Below, one piece after another: positions 34,901-41,078 of a stretch of DNA of 64,000 bases. The notes below the pieces were generated by a model. That model was not told where the DNA came from. It was given only the letters and a program-made list of their open reading frames with translations, and did no database searches. Location of the stretch: NCBI GenBank assembly GCA_036925085.1, contig JAUPFP010000014.1:4591501-4655500 (forward strand), given 5' to 3'. Made by a program: the position numbers and the translations under genes. The first letter of the stretch is position 1; each line of letters starts with the position of its first letter. Origin of the DNA: Brachycybe producta. Lineage: Eukaryota; Arthropoda; Diplopoda; Playtdesmida; Andrognathidae.

Positions 34901-37043
34901 TTACACGTTTTAAGTGTCCAATTTAAGATTGCGTGTCTCTTCATCGTTTCTTTTTTTTTACTGTTGGATTCGATCTGAGACTTCGAGAGTAACACGCCCC
35001 CTGGTGTTAGGAGACATCACGCACAACCTTCACCTTTTTTTTGTTGTCTCTTTTTCCATTCAGATTTATTTCTAATTTTACTAAACTTGATAACACCATC
35101 TTAGAGGCTAAATCTTGAGTTGCACGTTATGTGTGTGTGTGTCACGTGTTATCCTTGTTTGAAAACAAGGCTGTAAAACCAAAGGGGGGATTGTCACTAG
35201 GGATTCAGGAAAGATAGGGAGCCCCCTCTCTTTCAGGCTCCCTCTTACAGTATGTTCTCAATAGGATGGATGCAAAAACAACAGGAAGTGCGATAAAGAA
35301 ACACGGAAATGAATGTTGCCCTTCTCAAAAAAGAAGCAAAAAAAAAAAGGACAAGTCTAGTTTCAGACACACAATGTCACTTTTTTTAAAGGAAATTTTT
35401 CTCATATAAGAGATGATCCAAAGATGTGACGTCACTTCCTGTTTGATATTTGGCAACCTGTTGATTGGAAGCGAAGAGAAAAAGGAGGACAATTCTCATC
35501 CTTTTTTTAAATGAGTTTTAAGTTTCTTTTCATTGAAAATGGGGGAAGAAGTGACGTTTTTATTTGCACCTCTCAGCCTATAGGTGGCGCTGAACCAAGT
35601 GGGCACGTGTATCGTCCATTTAACACGTAAAAATCCGAAGCAAACCAAACTTATATAATTATTACATTTAATAATGCCTGTCTGCCACTAGATGGCGTCG
35701 TCAAAGTTGACTTTTGACCTCATAATTAACTCAATACATTTAAAGTATGAGTGTGACGTCATTTTTTTTTTTTAATAGAGTAGGATACATTCTTAACGAT
35801 CCAGATTTCGTTCCGATGGCTAGAATTCGTTGTACTGGATCGAATGCCATCGCAGTCGGTTGATGTGGAAATCCATGTCGTACTGTCTGTAAACATCAAG
35901 TCGATTAAGAAGAGTAAAATTTAAAATATAATTAGTAATAAAAAAAAAGCATTTCCGAAATTGGTATGACGTCATAACGAAAGATTGTATCAAAAGTGAG
36001 TAACGAAGGAACCTGTCAATCAAAAATCGTTATGCGAAGTTAAGAAAAAAAAAAAGAGGAGTGAGGGTCGGAAGGAGGATTTTCTTATTTTTTTCCATTC
36101 AAAAAAAAAGGGGGGGGGGGGGAGAGCAACCACGGCACGTGCGGCAAGTAGGGGAGGGAGGGCGACAAAGCAAAAAGATCAAATAAGGTGACGTCACGAA
36201 AACGGGACTGGTTTTCTTTGAGCTCATTACGTAATTGTTGTATATTATAAAATGTACATTATTATAAATAGTATAAAAGTGGGTGTGTGAAATCGGTTTT
36301 TTTTAATGGTGTTTCGTCCAGTTTATAGTTGCCTCTCTCACCATAAGTTAAAGCTTGTGACGTCAGAGGGGTTAAATTAACATAATTGCCAGTTAGGAGA
36401 GCAAAACGTTTTTAGAGCGCGGATTTTTATGCACCATCAAGCAAATGTATCTCAAGACATTAGCCTCTAACCAGCCTTTTTTATTAGAAAAAAAAGCATA
36501 ATCGCAGTTGATACTGATTAAAAGGCAACCAGAAAAATGATTTTTTTTGTCACAAAACCTGGTTAGAGGCTAGATAGGTGGTCGCATTCTTAATGATTTC
36601 TAAGTCAAAAGCTAAGAGTACTAAACTGATCACATTTTCATGAGTTTAGCACTAGCTTTGACTTAGCCAATTATTATTAAGAATACAACACAGAGTTCTA
36701 ACCTGAGCAAGAATAGTTTTTTAAACTTCTAGCCTCTAAGCAGGTTCAGGTAATTCTTGTTAATAACATTTGCTTGATTCACGCCTTATAGTTATAATAT
36801 CACAAAAGTCAAAATGACACAATGATTTTAAATTTTTTTGTCTCAACCTCCTCTGACGTCACAAGCTTTCCTTTTATACTGAGGCAACTGTATAATCATA
36901 TAAGAAACATCAAATACCTTCATAAGTTGAAAGTGTTCCGGTCTAAGAGGTTCCTCAATGAATTCCGCAGCCTCACATTTGGTCTGTTGACCAACCGAAC
37001 CTCGAATTCCGTCCAGAACACCTTTAATGGTGAACTTCTTCAT
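1..37043 (-). CDS. Tomosyn: Tomosyn (STXBP5/STXBP5L-like), 5' part, ten exons, continues off the left end
   Basis: Tomosyn is a cytosolic protein that binds syntaxin/SNAP25 and restrains synaptic vesicle priming. It has an N-terminal WD40 double propeller and a C-terminal R-SNARE motif. Ten exons join in phase, in order 37043-36918, 35886-35789, 6802-6718, 6651-6551, 6477-6343, 6269-6206, 4516-4433, 4350-4227, 3023-2948 and 122-1. They encode about 338 residues, all within the propeller region. Recognisable blocks are [12 protein letters not shown] at the start, [78 protein letters not shown] and [12 protein letters not shown]. These follow animal tomosyns nearly residue for residue, as recalled from memory. 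The R-SNARE tail must lie beyond position 1. All introns are GT-AG. Intron 2 is about 29 kb, while intron 7 is only 82 bp. The family assignment is secure; the choice between STXBP5 and STXBP5L is not meaningful for an invertebrate single copy. Confidence 0.96.
150..350. repeat. D-family hairpin, left arm only
   Basis: It carries the GTTTTAGAAACTAGAAGGGT block, then CACTTAAAAGTATTTTCATG and the GCAGTTTGAAAATTGGCCC segment. The mirror arm is missing. Confidence 0.6.
825..1312. repeat. Two D-family hairpins in tandem
   Basis: Two left arms (861 and 1083) face two right arms (TTTATTTTGAAAGATATCAAC near 1166). The flank AAAATCAGCTGTTTATAAAA is typical of complete copies. Confidence 0.7.
1316..1483. 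repeat. Family E palindromic element
   Basis: The arms are GACCACTTTTAGTGGTCGAT and its degenerate complement near 1450, ending in GTTCCAACCCTAA. The same ends recur at 16.7, 22.6, 30.0 and 32.2 kb. Confidence 0.65.
2190..2660. repeat. Compound microsatellite, GA / CA / TA
   Basis: It includes (GA)n at 2273-2303, degenerate ACACAGAAAAC units, then (AC)n and (AT)n at 2566-2613. It yields long open frames on both strands that are not coding. Confidence 0.85.
2948..3023 (-). CDS. Tomosyn: Tomosyn exon 9 (residues 273-298)
   Basis: It encodes [20 protein letters not shown] and then KSQRG, matching GKSQREGRKSESCKPILKVEY of human tomosyn. A poly-T tract and TAG precede it, and the donor is GTAAGG. 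Confidence 0.9.
3833..4138. mobile_element. Family B palindromic TA-flanked MITE
   Basis: The ends GGGCTCGGATTTTTATGC and GCATAAAAATCCGAGCCC are perfect complements. Inner arms carry AATTGTGAAGTAA and CTAGCCTCTAA in both orientations. A TA on the right and CA on the left suggest a TA target site. It lies in tomosyn intron 8. Confidence 0.8.
4227..4350 (-). CDS. Tomosyn: Tomosyn exon 8 (residues 232-273)
   Basis: It encodes [19 protein letters not shown], the most conserved tomosyn motif, then [13 protein letters not shown]. The donor is GTCAGT. A GTAACA four bases further on would create a stop with exon 9, so the upstream donor was chosen. Confidence 0.95.
4433..4516 (-). CDS. Tomosyn: Tomosyn exon 7 (residues 204-231)
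   Basis: It encodes [18 protein letters not shown] and ends RYQHTE before the donor GTCAGT. The block corresponds to LLIGYENGTVVFWDLKSK of human tomosyn. Confidence 0.94.
4828..5045. repeat. D-family hairpin
   Basis: The arms GACTAGAAGAGTAATT...GCAGTTTGAAATT and AATTTCAAACTGCCATAAAAA face each other around a poly-A loop. It lies in tomosyn intron 6. Confidence 0.7.
5131..5648. mobile_element. Family N element with a family H element inside
   Basis: The arm GAGGGTTGGAGGAGGCTAG at the left is answered by CTAGCCTCTACTTCCAACCC at the right. The interior is almost entirely a family H palindrome. Confidence 0.6.
5283..5572. mobile_element. Family H palindromic element
   Basis: It opens with AAATTGTGACAATTATACCT and TATGATGTCACTGATTGTG. 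Its centre (5418-5502) is a near-perfect hairpin with arms of about 38 bases. Relatives lie at 24.34, 57.42 and 58.64 kb. Confidence 0.6.
6206..6269 (-). CDS. Tomosyn: Tomosyn exon 6 (residues 182-203)
   Basis: It encodes [16 protein letters not shown] and IDSNK. It follows the acceptor ttttgacag and ends at GTAACA. Phase 2 in and phase 0 out agree with exons 5 and 7. Confidence 0.94.
6343..6477 (-). CDS. Tomosyn: Tomosyn exon 5 (residues 137-182)
   Basis: It encodes [18 protein letters not shown] and then [14 protein letters not shown]40 strands shared by all tomosyns. The donor is GTAAGT. A long plus-strand open frame over the same bases is a shadow of this exon and exon 6. Confidence 0.95.
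6551..6651 (-). CDS. Tomosyn: Tomosyn exon 4 (residues 104-137)
   Basis: It encodes [19 protein letters not shown] and then [11 protein letters not shown] (CA)n-rich tract precedes the acceptor, and the donor is GTATTT. Intron 3, between exons 3 and 4, is 66 bp. Confidence 0.94.
6718..6802 (-). CDS. Tomosyn: Tomosyn exon 3 (residues 75-103)
   Basis: It encodes [15 protein letters not shown] and QILFLVNE, matching the LFGRPGVE...QFLINE stretch of vertebrate tomosyns. The acceptor is ataaaag and the donor GTAATT. Phases fit both neighbours. Confidence 0.93.
7300..7515. repeat. Short TAGAGGCTA hairpin followed by a D-family right arm
   Basis: GGCTGCTTAGAGGCTAAAAT faces TTTAGCCTCTAAACACG with a short loop. 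It is followed by AGTTTATTTTGAAAGATTC and CATTCTAGTTTCTTAC of family D. Confidence 0.5.
8155..8187. repeat. (TC)n microsatellite
   Basis: This is an uninterrupted CT dinucleotide run of about 33 bases. Confidence 0.95.
9359..9551. mobile_element. Family A palindromic MITE, copy 1
   Basis: It runs from ACAGGCAGTTAGAAATCGG to its exact complement and is flanked by the 9-bp duplication ACAAAAAAG (9350-9358 and 9552-9560). Both arms read CGGTCAGAACTTCAG, a variant shared between arms. The centre is shortened and lacks the full CRE. Confidence 0.9.
9833..10119. mobile_element. Family B MITE, copy 2
   Basis: The ends ATCGGATTTTTATGC and GCATAAAAATCCGACCCC, with TA on both sides, match copies at 3.8 and 18.8 kb. 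The inner TTAGAGGCTAGA arm is also present. Confidence 0.75.
10254..10409. mobile_element. Family I MITE, full length
   Basis: The ends are GTTTCCACTCAGACTCAT and, inverted, ATCTGAGTGGAAAC. A deletion version with only the two ends lies at 28307-28344. Confidence 0.6.
11222..11678. mobile_element. Family F element (interrupted by family A)
   Basis: Its body TTAATTAACTCAATATTTTC...GAAGGCTCTGTAGAACACG appears inverted at 25491-25780 and in part at 51858-51958. The ends resemble GTACACAC / GTGTGTAC. Confidence 0.6.
11259..11469. mobile_element. Family A palindromic MITE, copy 2
   Basis: It has ACAGGCAATTAG ends and the 8-bp duplication AATTATAC on both sides. The empty form GAATTATACGG is present in the sister F element near 25730. 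The core includes TGACGTCA and GCTCCGCCC. The arms have diverged from each other. Confidence 0.88.
12474..13070. mobile_element. Family L palindromic element (interrupted by family A)
   Basis: The left end GTTTTCACGATAGTTGCTGTC pairs with a right end CCGTGAAAAC. The body is made of ACTATCG/CGATAGT repeats. Copy 3 of family A splits it at 12824-13020. Confidence 0.5.
12824..13020. mobile_element. Family A palindromic MITE, copy 3
   Basis: It has perfect ACAGGCAGTTAGAAATCGGG ends and flanking AACTTTCA repeats, with one extra or changed base at the right. A 76-codon plus-strand open frame over it is chance. Confidence 0.9.
13932..14451. mobile_element. Family N element with a family A insertion
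   Basis: CCATCTCAAAC and GGTGGAGGCTAG at the left are answered by GCTAGCCTCCACCTCCAG and TTTGAAATGG at the right. Copy 4 of family A sits inside with its own duplication. Confidence 0.55.
14056..14250. mobile_element. Family A palindromic MITE, copy 4
   Basis: A perfect 9-bp duplication GAAGTTAAC lies at 14047-14055 and 14251-14259. The right arm has lost about 15 bases before CCGATTTC. The core carries TGACGTCA. Confidence 0.92.
14768..15250. repeat. Two D-family hairpins in tandem
   Basis: There are two head-to-head units, one centred near 14880 and one near 15130. The tail is GTTTTACATC...ACCACCTTAAGG. It includes spurious open frames. Confidence 0.7.
16548..16720. mobile_element. Family A palindromic MITE, copy 5, left end lost
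   Basis: It starts at AACTTCAGTTGGCTCC and lacks the left ACAGGCAGTTAGAAATCGG. The right end is shortened to CTGACCGCCTGT. The core has TGACGTCA and two GC boxes. No target duplication is visible. Confidence 0.8.
16741..17248. repeat. Family E palindrome interrupted by family G
   Basis: GACCACTTTTAGTGGTCGAT at the left faces TCGACCACTAAAAGTGGTC at the right, about 450 bases apart. The gap is explained by the family G insertion. Confidence 0.65.
16834..17136. mobile_element. Family G element rich in GATTTAAATC
   Basis: The ends approximate GGTTGGTTTCATTTAAATCA and, inverted, GGTGGATTTTTAAAAATCAT. The interior repeats TTTAAATCA motifs on both strands. Confidence 0.5.
17855..18065. repeat. D-family hairpin
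   Basis: GAAATTGAAAGTGTGCTAGAAA faces CTTCTAGTTTCTAAAAGAC. The arms meet at TTCAAACTGACATAAAAAGC. Confidence 0.6.
18765..19057. mobile_element. Family B MITE, copy 3, with TA target duplication
   Basis: It has TA|GGGGTCGGATTTTTATGC at the left and GCATAAAAATCCTAGCCC|TA at the right. Inner TTAGAGGCTAGAA and AAGCTTCTAACC arms surround the centre. Confidence 0.8.
19085..19600. repeat. Two D-family hairpins
   Basis: Units are centred near 19200 and 19500. The second is collapsed, with AACTAGAACAAG facing CTTCTAGTTTCTAAATAACA almost directly. Confidence 0.65.
20050..20590. repeat. D-family hairpin with long near-perfect arms
   Basis: Arms at about 20146-20233 and 20286-20370 are near-exact complements, including AAGCATGTGATTGATATTTT versus AAAATATCACATGCTT with small indels. 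A second right arm follows at 20460-20540. Confidence 0.75.
20666..20870. mobile_element. Family A palindromic MITE, copy 6
   Basis: It is flanked by ATTTTCTA on both sides. Both arms share the private variant GAAAACGGG / CCCGTTTTC instead of GAAATCGGG. Confidence 0.9.
21365..22131. mobile_element. Family N element with D-family hairpins inside
   Basis: CCATCTCAAACGACGG...GGTGGAGGCTAGAAATGC at the left is answered by AGCTAGCCTCTACCTCCAAC...GAGATGG at the right. D hairpins fill 21475-21965. Confidence 0.6.
21475..21965. repeat. D-family hairpins nested in family N
   Basis: Two left arms (21525 and 21765) and two right arms (21670 and 21880) are present, all with the CTAGAAGGGTAGCTCAATCA motif or its complement. 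Confidence 0.75.
22283..22390. repeat. Tandem repeat, GATAGGTAGAGAG units
   Basis: Four to five units of about 25-32 bases are built on GAGAGATAGGTAGAGAGTAA with variable GA spacers. Confidence 0.85.
22639..22998. repeat. Two family E palindromes in tandem
   Basis: They join at GGACTTAGGGTTGGAACACA near 22828. The right copy ends ACCACTAAAAGTGGTCTGTG. Overlapping open frames on both strands are repeat artefacts. Confidence 0.65.
22999..23345. repeat. D-family hairpin
   Basis: It begins GATACTAGAAGAGTAAATCA, holds a second AAGAAACTAGAAGGG left arm at 23210, and closes with CCCTTCTAGTTTCTAAAAC. Confidence 0.6.
23931..24003. repeat. Family C fragment carrying a CTCF-like motif
   Basis: It reads AGAGGTGGCGCCATCTATTT and then GGCTTAGTTAATCTACCTC. 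Its relatives are at 34.5, 39.2, 40.2 and 59.5 kb. Confidence 0.5.
24050..24345. repeat. D-family hairpin
   Basis: GTTATAGAAACTAGAAGGGT faces GAGTTACTCTTCTAGTTTC around TCAGTTGTAAATGGCCC. Confidence 0.65.
24345..24520. mobile_element. Family H element
   Basis: TTATGACAGTTATACCTTATG and GATGTCACTGCTTGTGGGC match the element at 5.3 kb. It ends near TACTGTTATTGTAATGAAGC. Confidence 0.5.
25491..25780. mobile_element. Family F element, uninterrupted copy
   Basis: It is the reverse complement of the element at 11.22-11.68 kb and lacks the family A insertion. Its TCCGTATAATTCACC preserves the empty target site. Confidence 0.6.
25915..25949. repeat. (GA)n microsatellite
   Basis: This is a perfect GA dinucleotide run of about 35 bases. 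Confidence 0.95.
26690..27200. repeat. D-family units, two to three
   Basis: Left arms begin at 26865 and 27020, and right arms at 26685 and 27115. The units overlap and are partly deleted. Confidence 0.6.
27730..28080. repeat. D-family arms, degenerate
   Basis: It has CATAAAAAGCTTATTTTGAA, CTACCTTTCTAGTTTCTAAA and a later CCCCTTCTAGTTTCTAGTC. Confidence 0.5.
28150..28450. repeat. D-family hairpin with a family I remnant inside
   Basis: The left arm AATGTTTTAGAAACTAGAAG and right arm TATTCTAGTTTATAAAACAC flank the 38-base family I palindrome. Confidence 0.55.
28307..28344. mobile_element. Family I remnant: two terminal repeats back to back
   Basis: GTTTCCACTCAGACTCAT and its exact complement are separated by two bases, so the interior of the element at 10.25 kb is absent. 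Confidence 0.7.
29120..29435. repeat. D-family hairpin, complete
   Basis: GTTTTTAGAAACTAGAAGGG and CTACCCTTCTAGTTTCTAAA face each other. The tail runs CAGAAATAATCAAAGAGTTC and GCGTTTACACTTTAAAAGC. Confidence 0.75.
29711..29807. mobile_element. Family O palindromic element, complete
   Basis: TTAGGCCGAAATTCAAGAAGG at the left pairs with CTTCTTGAATACAGACCTTA at the right within 97 bases. Half copies with CCAAATTCAAGAA occur in many introns here. Confidence 0.6.
30032..30172. repeat. Family E palindrome
   Basis: GGTTGGAACACACAGACC faces AAAGTGGTCTGTGTG. The middle carries AAATACATTGTAACCACACA. Confidence 0.6.
32201..32590. repeat. Family E palindrome interrupted by family A
   Basis: TAGGGTTGGAATACACAGACC precedes and TTTTAGTGGTCGATTTCGAC follows the inserted family A copy 7. 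Confidence 0.55.
32288..32493. mobile_element. Family A palindromic MITE, copy 7
   Basis: It is flanked by GTCGAGAAG and GTTGAGAAG, a 9-bp duplication with one change. The core holds GGCGGAGCC boxes and TGACGTCA. Confidence 0.9.
33182..33200. repeat. Poly-C tract
   Basis: Nineteen consecutive C lie in AT-rich intron DNA. A 13-base poly-G run follows at 33251-33263. Confidence 0.95.
33430..33960. repeat. Two D-family hairpins
   Basis: The first unit is 33450-33620 and the second 33700-33910. Both show AAACTAGAA...CTAGTTT arms and AAAATAAACTTTT segments. Confidence 0.65.
34504..34592. repeat. Family C element with a CTCF-like motif
   Basis: GGAGGTAACTCAACTTAAGAG at one end and CCAATAGATGGCGCCACCTC at the other match, inverted, the element at 40.2-40.5 kb. 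Confidence 0.5.
35789..35886 (-). CDS. Tomosyn: Tomosyn exon 2 (residues 43-75)
   Basis: It encodes [19 protein letters not shown] through GTKSGSLR, which matches the first propeller blade. The acceptor is tgtttacag and the donor GTATCC. The exon ends two bases into a codon that is completed by exon 3 about 29 kb away. Confidence 0.93.
36413..36795. mobile_element. Family B MITE, diverged copy in tomosyn intron 1 / promoter side
   Basis: The left end GCGGATTTTTATGCACCATC and CAAGCAAATGTATCTCAAG resemble family B. The right end is blurred (TTTGCTTGATTCACGCC). The interior carries CTAGATAGGTGG and CTAGCCTCTAAGC arms. Confidence 0.4.
36918..37043 (-). CDS. Tomosyn: Tomosyn coding exon 1 (residues 1-42)
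   Basis: This exon encodes [16 protein letters not shown] and ends PEHFQLMK before a GTATTT donor. An in-frame TAA lies 18 bases before the ATG. A good acceptor (ttccaatttcag) ends at 37067, so the exon probably begins at 37066 and an untranslated leader exon should lie further right. Confidence 0.93.
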
Positions 37044-37150
37044 GATTCTTCTTTTAATTCCTTATCCTGAAATTGGAACTGGAACAACAACAACAACAAC
37101 TGGTGGTGGTGCTGGTTGTGAAATCGTTTATTCCTTAGCTCCATATGTAA

Positions 37151-37186
<36 letters not shown>

Positions 37187-37654
37187 AATTAATATCTCTT
37201 CATTTTACACACAAACACACTAAACAAATATAAACACAGACACTTCTGTTTTTCAAATGATGTTTGTTACCATTTTTTTTTTGTTTCTTCTAAACGTTAT
37301 ATTTTCCTTCCGTTTGTATTTTTCAACGTCGCATATTTTTCTTCTTTCATATTAGAGAGACATACAAACGTAAAAGAAAACGAACAGAGACTCGAGACCG
37401 AAACAGACAAACCTCCTAAAAAAATTCCATACAGTTCTATGGTGGTGGGCCGCTCGTTGCTTTCACACTGCACACAAATCGGATCGCATTTACAACCACA
37501 ACCTCTCTATAGGCGATCGGTAGCAGCTCCAAACATTAAAATGGCTGGAGACTAGAAATTACTATGAGATTTTTAACACTGTGCGCTCCATTTAAGCGCC
37601 TCAGCTACTATGACCGCTCAAGTGTTAATGACGTCACATAACGTATTCTGCGCT

Positions 37655-38010
37655 AAAATAGTTTATTATGAATAGCTGATTTTCGAATTCTGTCTTTCAG
37701 ATGAACAAAATTAAAAGAAACTAGAACATGTTTTAGAAACTAGACGGTATTAAGCTCACAATCACTTAAGAGTATTTACATTTTATCTTTCAAAATAAAC
37801 TTTTCATGGACCAAAAAAATTAGAAAAAATATCATCAGCTTAAAGTTGGCTCATTTGCAAACTAAAATAAATAGTTTATTTTGAAAGATATAAAAACGAA
37901 ATTTCTCTTAAGTTATTGAGATACCCTTCTAGATTCTAAAACACTTTCTAGTTTTATCATTATTTTGCACCTGAAAAAATAATCAAGAGTTCGACATCTG
38001 TTTACATTTT
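37655..38010. repeat. D-family hairpin in the spacer
   Basis: CATGTTTTAGAAACTAGACGG faces ATACCCTTCTAGATTCTAAA. CAGATGAACAAAATTAAAAG and AATCAAGAGTTCGACATC are the usual outer flanks. Confidence 0.7.
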
Positions 38011-38199
38011 AAAACCACGTTTAAAATTATTTTAAAATTAATTAACCCCCAATGTAAACAAATCCTGCCGATTTACATAAATAAAGAAAATATTCTGCAG
38101 CTTTAAAATGGATTAGAATCTAATTAGAAAAAAATTCGTAGCTTTAAAATGAAAATTCATTAGAAAAGTTCATGAAAAAAAAAAGCTATCCGGACAGTT

Positions 38200-38433
38200 T
38201 TGTTGTTACGTCATCAATTGAGCGCATTGCATAAGAAAGATATCAAAATTTCTAGTCGCCAGACGCTAGTGCTCGAAACGCTTTTGCGGCAAGCAGTGGC
38301 GCACCAAATCGATAAGCGACACGGGGCTAAATACCCGGATGAACTTGCATTGAATAGTTCAGAACGTACGTCTTTATTTGCATTGATTAGTTGCGCCTGG
38401 TATTTATTCTCTCCTCAAGTCTGCGCTATTTTT
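38200..38433 (+). CDS. Open frame of unknown nature, exon candidate
   Basis: The frame has no ATG and reads SSRQTLVLETLLRQAVAHQ followed by DKRHGAKYPDELALNSSE. It could end at the donor GTACGT after 38372. Base composition is visibly richer in G+C than the surroundings and the residues look protein-like. I do not recognise the family. A gene end, a pseudogene or chance are all possible. Confidence 0.25.
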
Positions 38434-38579
38434 TAATTTTCCCGAAATTGATTAAGTTAGTGAATAATAAGCGTTTTGCGTCAGTTTGGCACATTTGAAA
38501 GGTGTTATTCTATGCAAAAACGATTGTGTTTGTTGTATTTATTGTGTATTTTTGTTGCTATTTCAGTTATTTCAAGACT

Positions 38580-38621
38580 TCAGGTCAGCTGTTTCACCGC
38601 CTCCTCCGGGTCCCCTCCCAT
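38580..38621 (-). CDS. Possible last exon of the same unknown gene
   Basis: MGGDPEEAVKQLT plus TGA, phase 0, follows a clear branch point (CTAAC) and acceptor. Read the other way, the same bases give an exon-like PPPPGPLPSAK, so the strand is not certain. Confidence 0.3.
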   Translation of the reverse strand: MGGDPEEAVKQLT

Positions 38622-38688
38622 CTGCCAAGGTTAGTGAAGAAGATTGCTCAGTCTTGGATGTCTCTGTTCATTGGCTAGTGTATATTAC

Positions 38689-38835
38689 GTCACGTTGGAG
38701 AGGATAAATCAAAAGATATCGCAGCAAGTGATGGCCAATGCTGGCTCCCTCTGTGTCCACAATGGGCACATCTGTCCTCGTGCCTCCTCTTCCTTCATTG
38801 TCCCGGCACCATCCATCCAACTTTTCCTCAATCTC
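38689..38835 (-). CDS. Exon candidate of an unknown minus-strand gene
   Basis: A poly-T tract with tttctttacag precedes 49 open codons that read EIEEKLDGWCRDNEGRGGTR, then TDVPIVDTEGASIGHHLLRY. More than three-quarters of the codons up to the LLRY motif begin with a purine, as in real exons. A GTAATA donor follows. The next acceptor (cactaaccttggcag, at 38622) opens MGGDPEEAVKQLT and a stop in the same phase. No upstream exon was found and the family is not recognised. Confidence 0.4.
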
Positions 38836-39204
38836 CTGTAAAGAAAAAAAAATGCAAGGAAGGAAAAAATCCCTATCTATGGCAAAAGTAATGGGACTAG
38901 AGATAGGATTAGGAACTGTAAACTTGTAAACTGTGCCCAGTTTTGACTAGGACAACAAAGAAAAACGCGCCAAAATCGAACCACGTGATCAGCAAAGAAC
39001 GAATCGGAACGAAGATTGTGCTGTCACCTATCGGATAATGTTGTAATTGTCTACGACAAGTCATAGAACAAAATCATGTATGAGATTCATTAAGATTCAC
39101 CCATGGACCACCATGTTCGTTAAGATTCGCTAAAAGTCGCCAAGATTCACTTTTTTACGAGATTCACCCCGAAGGTCGTTCCCCTTGTGGCATAATCAAG
39201 ATAA

Positions 39205-39440
39205 ATATATAGAGGTAGTAAAACTCCATTTAAAAAGAACCATTTAGGTGAGTATGCAATTATTTGCATAACATCTCTTCAAGATTCTTTGTATTGCTTT
39301 AAATAGATTTTCTATTTCTATTTTACAAACAAAACTTCCAATTTCTTTTAAAAGGCTATGGTCATTGAATCGTGGCATAACTGAGAAAAACTTAGCTCTA
39401 AGTAGAGGTGGCGCCTTCTATTGTTCATAATTAGCTTTGA
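39205..39440. repeat. Family C element
   Basis: ATATAGAGGTAGTAAAACTCC at the left and AAGTAGAGGTGGCGCCTTCT at the right match family C ends. Confidence 0.4.
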
Positions 39441-40221
39441 TGTGTGGCACCCGCACAGCTGTTGTTAGCCGCTGTTGCACAATGCACTGAAAGTCATTTG
39501 TTTATTTTACTCTTTTTGGGCGATTGTGGTGTTCTTCATTACGTCATTTTATTTGCTATTTGTGTGTATTACAGGTGATAATTCTGTAAGTAACTACTTT
39601 AACGAGCGACACGTATTAACTTGCCATTGAATTTAATAGCGTTCTTCTGTAGTTGTGGGGTTGACGTGTTGATAAGCTGAGATCACGTTTCTAAACTCAA
39701 CAGATTACGTGATCAGTGACGTCACGTGTGTCTAGGTCAAGTGGTTTAGATGTTACTATATTACCATAGCCTTCTTATCTTAGGATAAGATCATAAGGAG
39801 TCTGGGCTTAATTTATAATCCGTTTAGGAATTTTTTAGGGGGACTCCCATCTGTAGAGAGATTACGGGCGTTCGGTCCTCGTGGGGCTGGGGCCATTAAA
39901 GTGATATTTCACATCAAGAAATGTCAAAAGCAGATTTTTTTTGTTATCTTGAAAGAGAGAGGGAGGGGGGATAATTATAAATTCACACATGATTGAATTT
40001 ATTTCCATTTGTTGTATTCATTTTTGATGGACTTAAAATTGAATAATTTCAGATATTTTTGTGCATTTTTCCTCGCTCATGTTCATATTTGTTTATGAGG
40101 AATAATAATTTTATTGATAAATAACAAAAGATAGCAACATAAAAAAAATGTCAAATTCTGTTCTGATAACAAAACGGAAGTTGAACAAATTTATTATTAA
40201 TTTTATAAATGAAACCAAGAT

Positions 40222-40515
40222 AAATTTATAAAGGTAAAGCAACTCTATATTAGAAAAGAAAAAACGCCAAAAGTGAGTGAAGAATCGTCTGCTTTTTGAA
40301 GTTAAAAGGAAGCCATTTTAAGCTAAGGAGGACGGCACAGGGATGAATCTCGTACCGTATGGCATTAGAGGGGAACGACATTATTGGTGAATCTCGTACG
40401 CCCTGTAATAGTAAGCTCTAAGTACTGTTTGCGCCATCTATTGGCCACACTCAGTTTTGGCGCCAAACGCTCCATAGGAAGAGCTTGTAGTTGAATTACC
40501 GAGCTGTATATTTAT
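40222..40515. repeat. Family C element
   Basis: TATAAAGGTAAAGCAACTC and AGAGCTTGTAGTTGAATTACC are its inverted ends. TGCGCCATCTATTGGCCACA and GTGAGTGAAGAATCGTCT are shared with 59.47-59.65 kb. Confidence 0.5.
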
Positions 40516-41078
40516 CTTGAATGAAATATTTTATTGACATTGACAGTGGCGCCATCTGATGTAGTGCAACTTTTATTTTTCATTCTTTGTTTCCATAAAT
40601 TTAATTATCTTTTAAAATAGGACCATCGACGAGGCGCCAAACTGAATAAACGCCAGAAATTTGGCGCATGCTCAGTGGCGCCACCTTCCTATGTGGGCCC
40701 CCAATGTAGACAAATTCCAATAAAAGAAAATCCTTCAAGTTTTTTTCAAATTAACTCATGTTTTTAGATGAATAAATTTTTTATTTTTCATGAAATTTAA
40801 GTTAATTTAAATTTTGTTTTTTTTTTTCTTCTGAAAGGTCAAATTTAAAATAGGGAAATGATGTTTGTAAGATTACGATTGGTTAAACAGTGGGTTCCAA
40901 TTATTGGATTTCACCGTCTCAGAAACCGGAAGAGAGAATTTCGGTAATGCCAAAAAAAAAAACCTTCTAAATATGGATTTCTAATATTTACAAAAAAATT
41001 ATATAATTTCTATGTTTCATACTATTTTTATTTGGTTTAAATTGATTATTATTGCACATTGTGTAAACTTTTGCATTA

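Larger units (their letters stand above)
6803..35788. other. Tomosyn intron 2 (about 29 kb)
   Basis: No coding exon could be recognised in this intron on either strand. It is built of palindromic repeats (seven family A copies, many of family D and others listed separately) plus microsatellites and homopolymer runs. The stretches 8200-9350, 13100-13900, 15300-16500, 18070-18760, 24520-25490, 28460-29100, 30200-31100, 32600-33400 and 33960-35780 show only AT-rich, simple-sequence or fragmentary repeat DNA. Confidence 0.8.

Noticed and set aside
37441-37557. 38-codon frame starting MVVGRSLLSHC, resembling a mitochondrial presequence
   Set aside because: It ends in a stop with only a weak internal donor. 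It could not be joined in phase to CPOX exon 1 or another exon.
39842-39893. GC-rich bases reading MAPAPRGPNARNLS on the minus strand and LPSVERLRAFGPRGAG on the plus strand
   Set aside because: The segment is only about 25 codons, open on both strands and without convincing splice sites. It matches no RNA gene I recognise.
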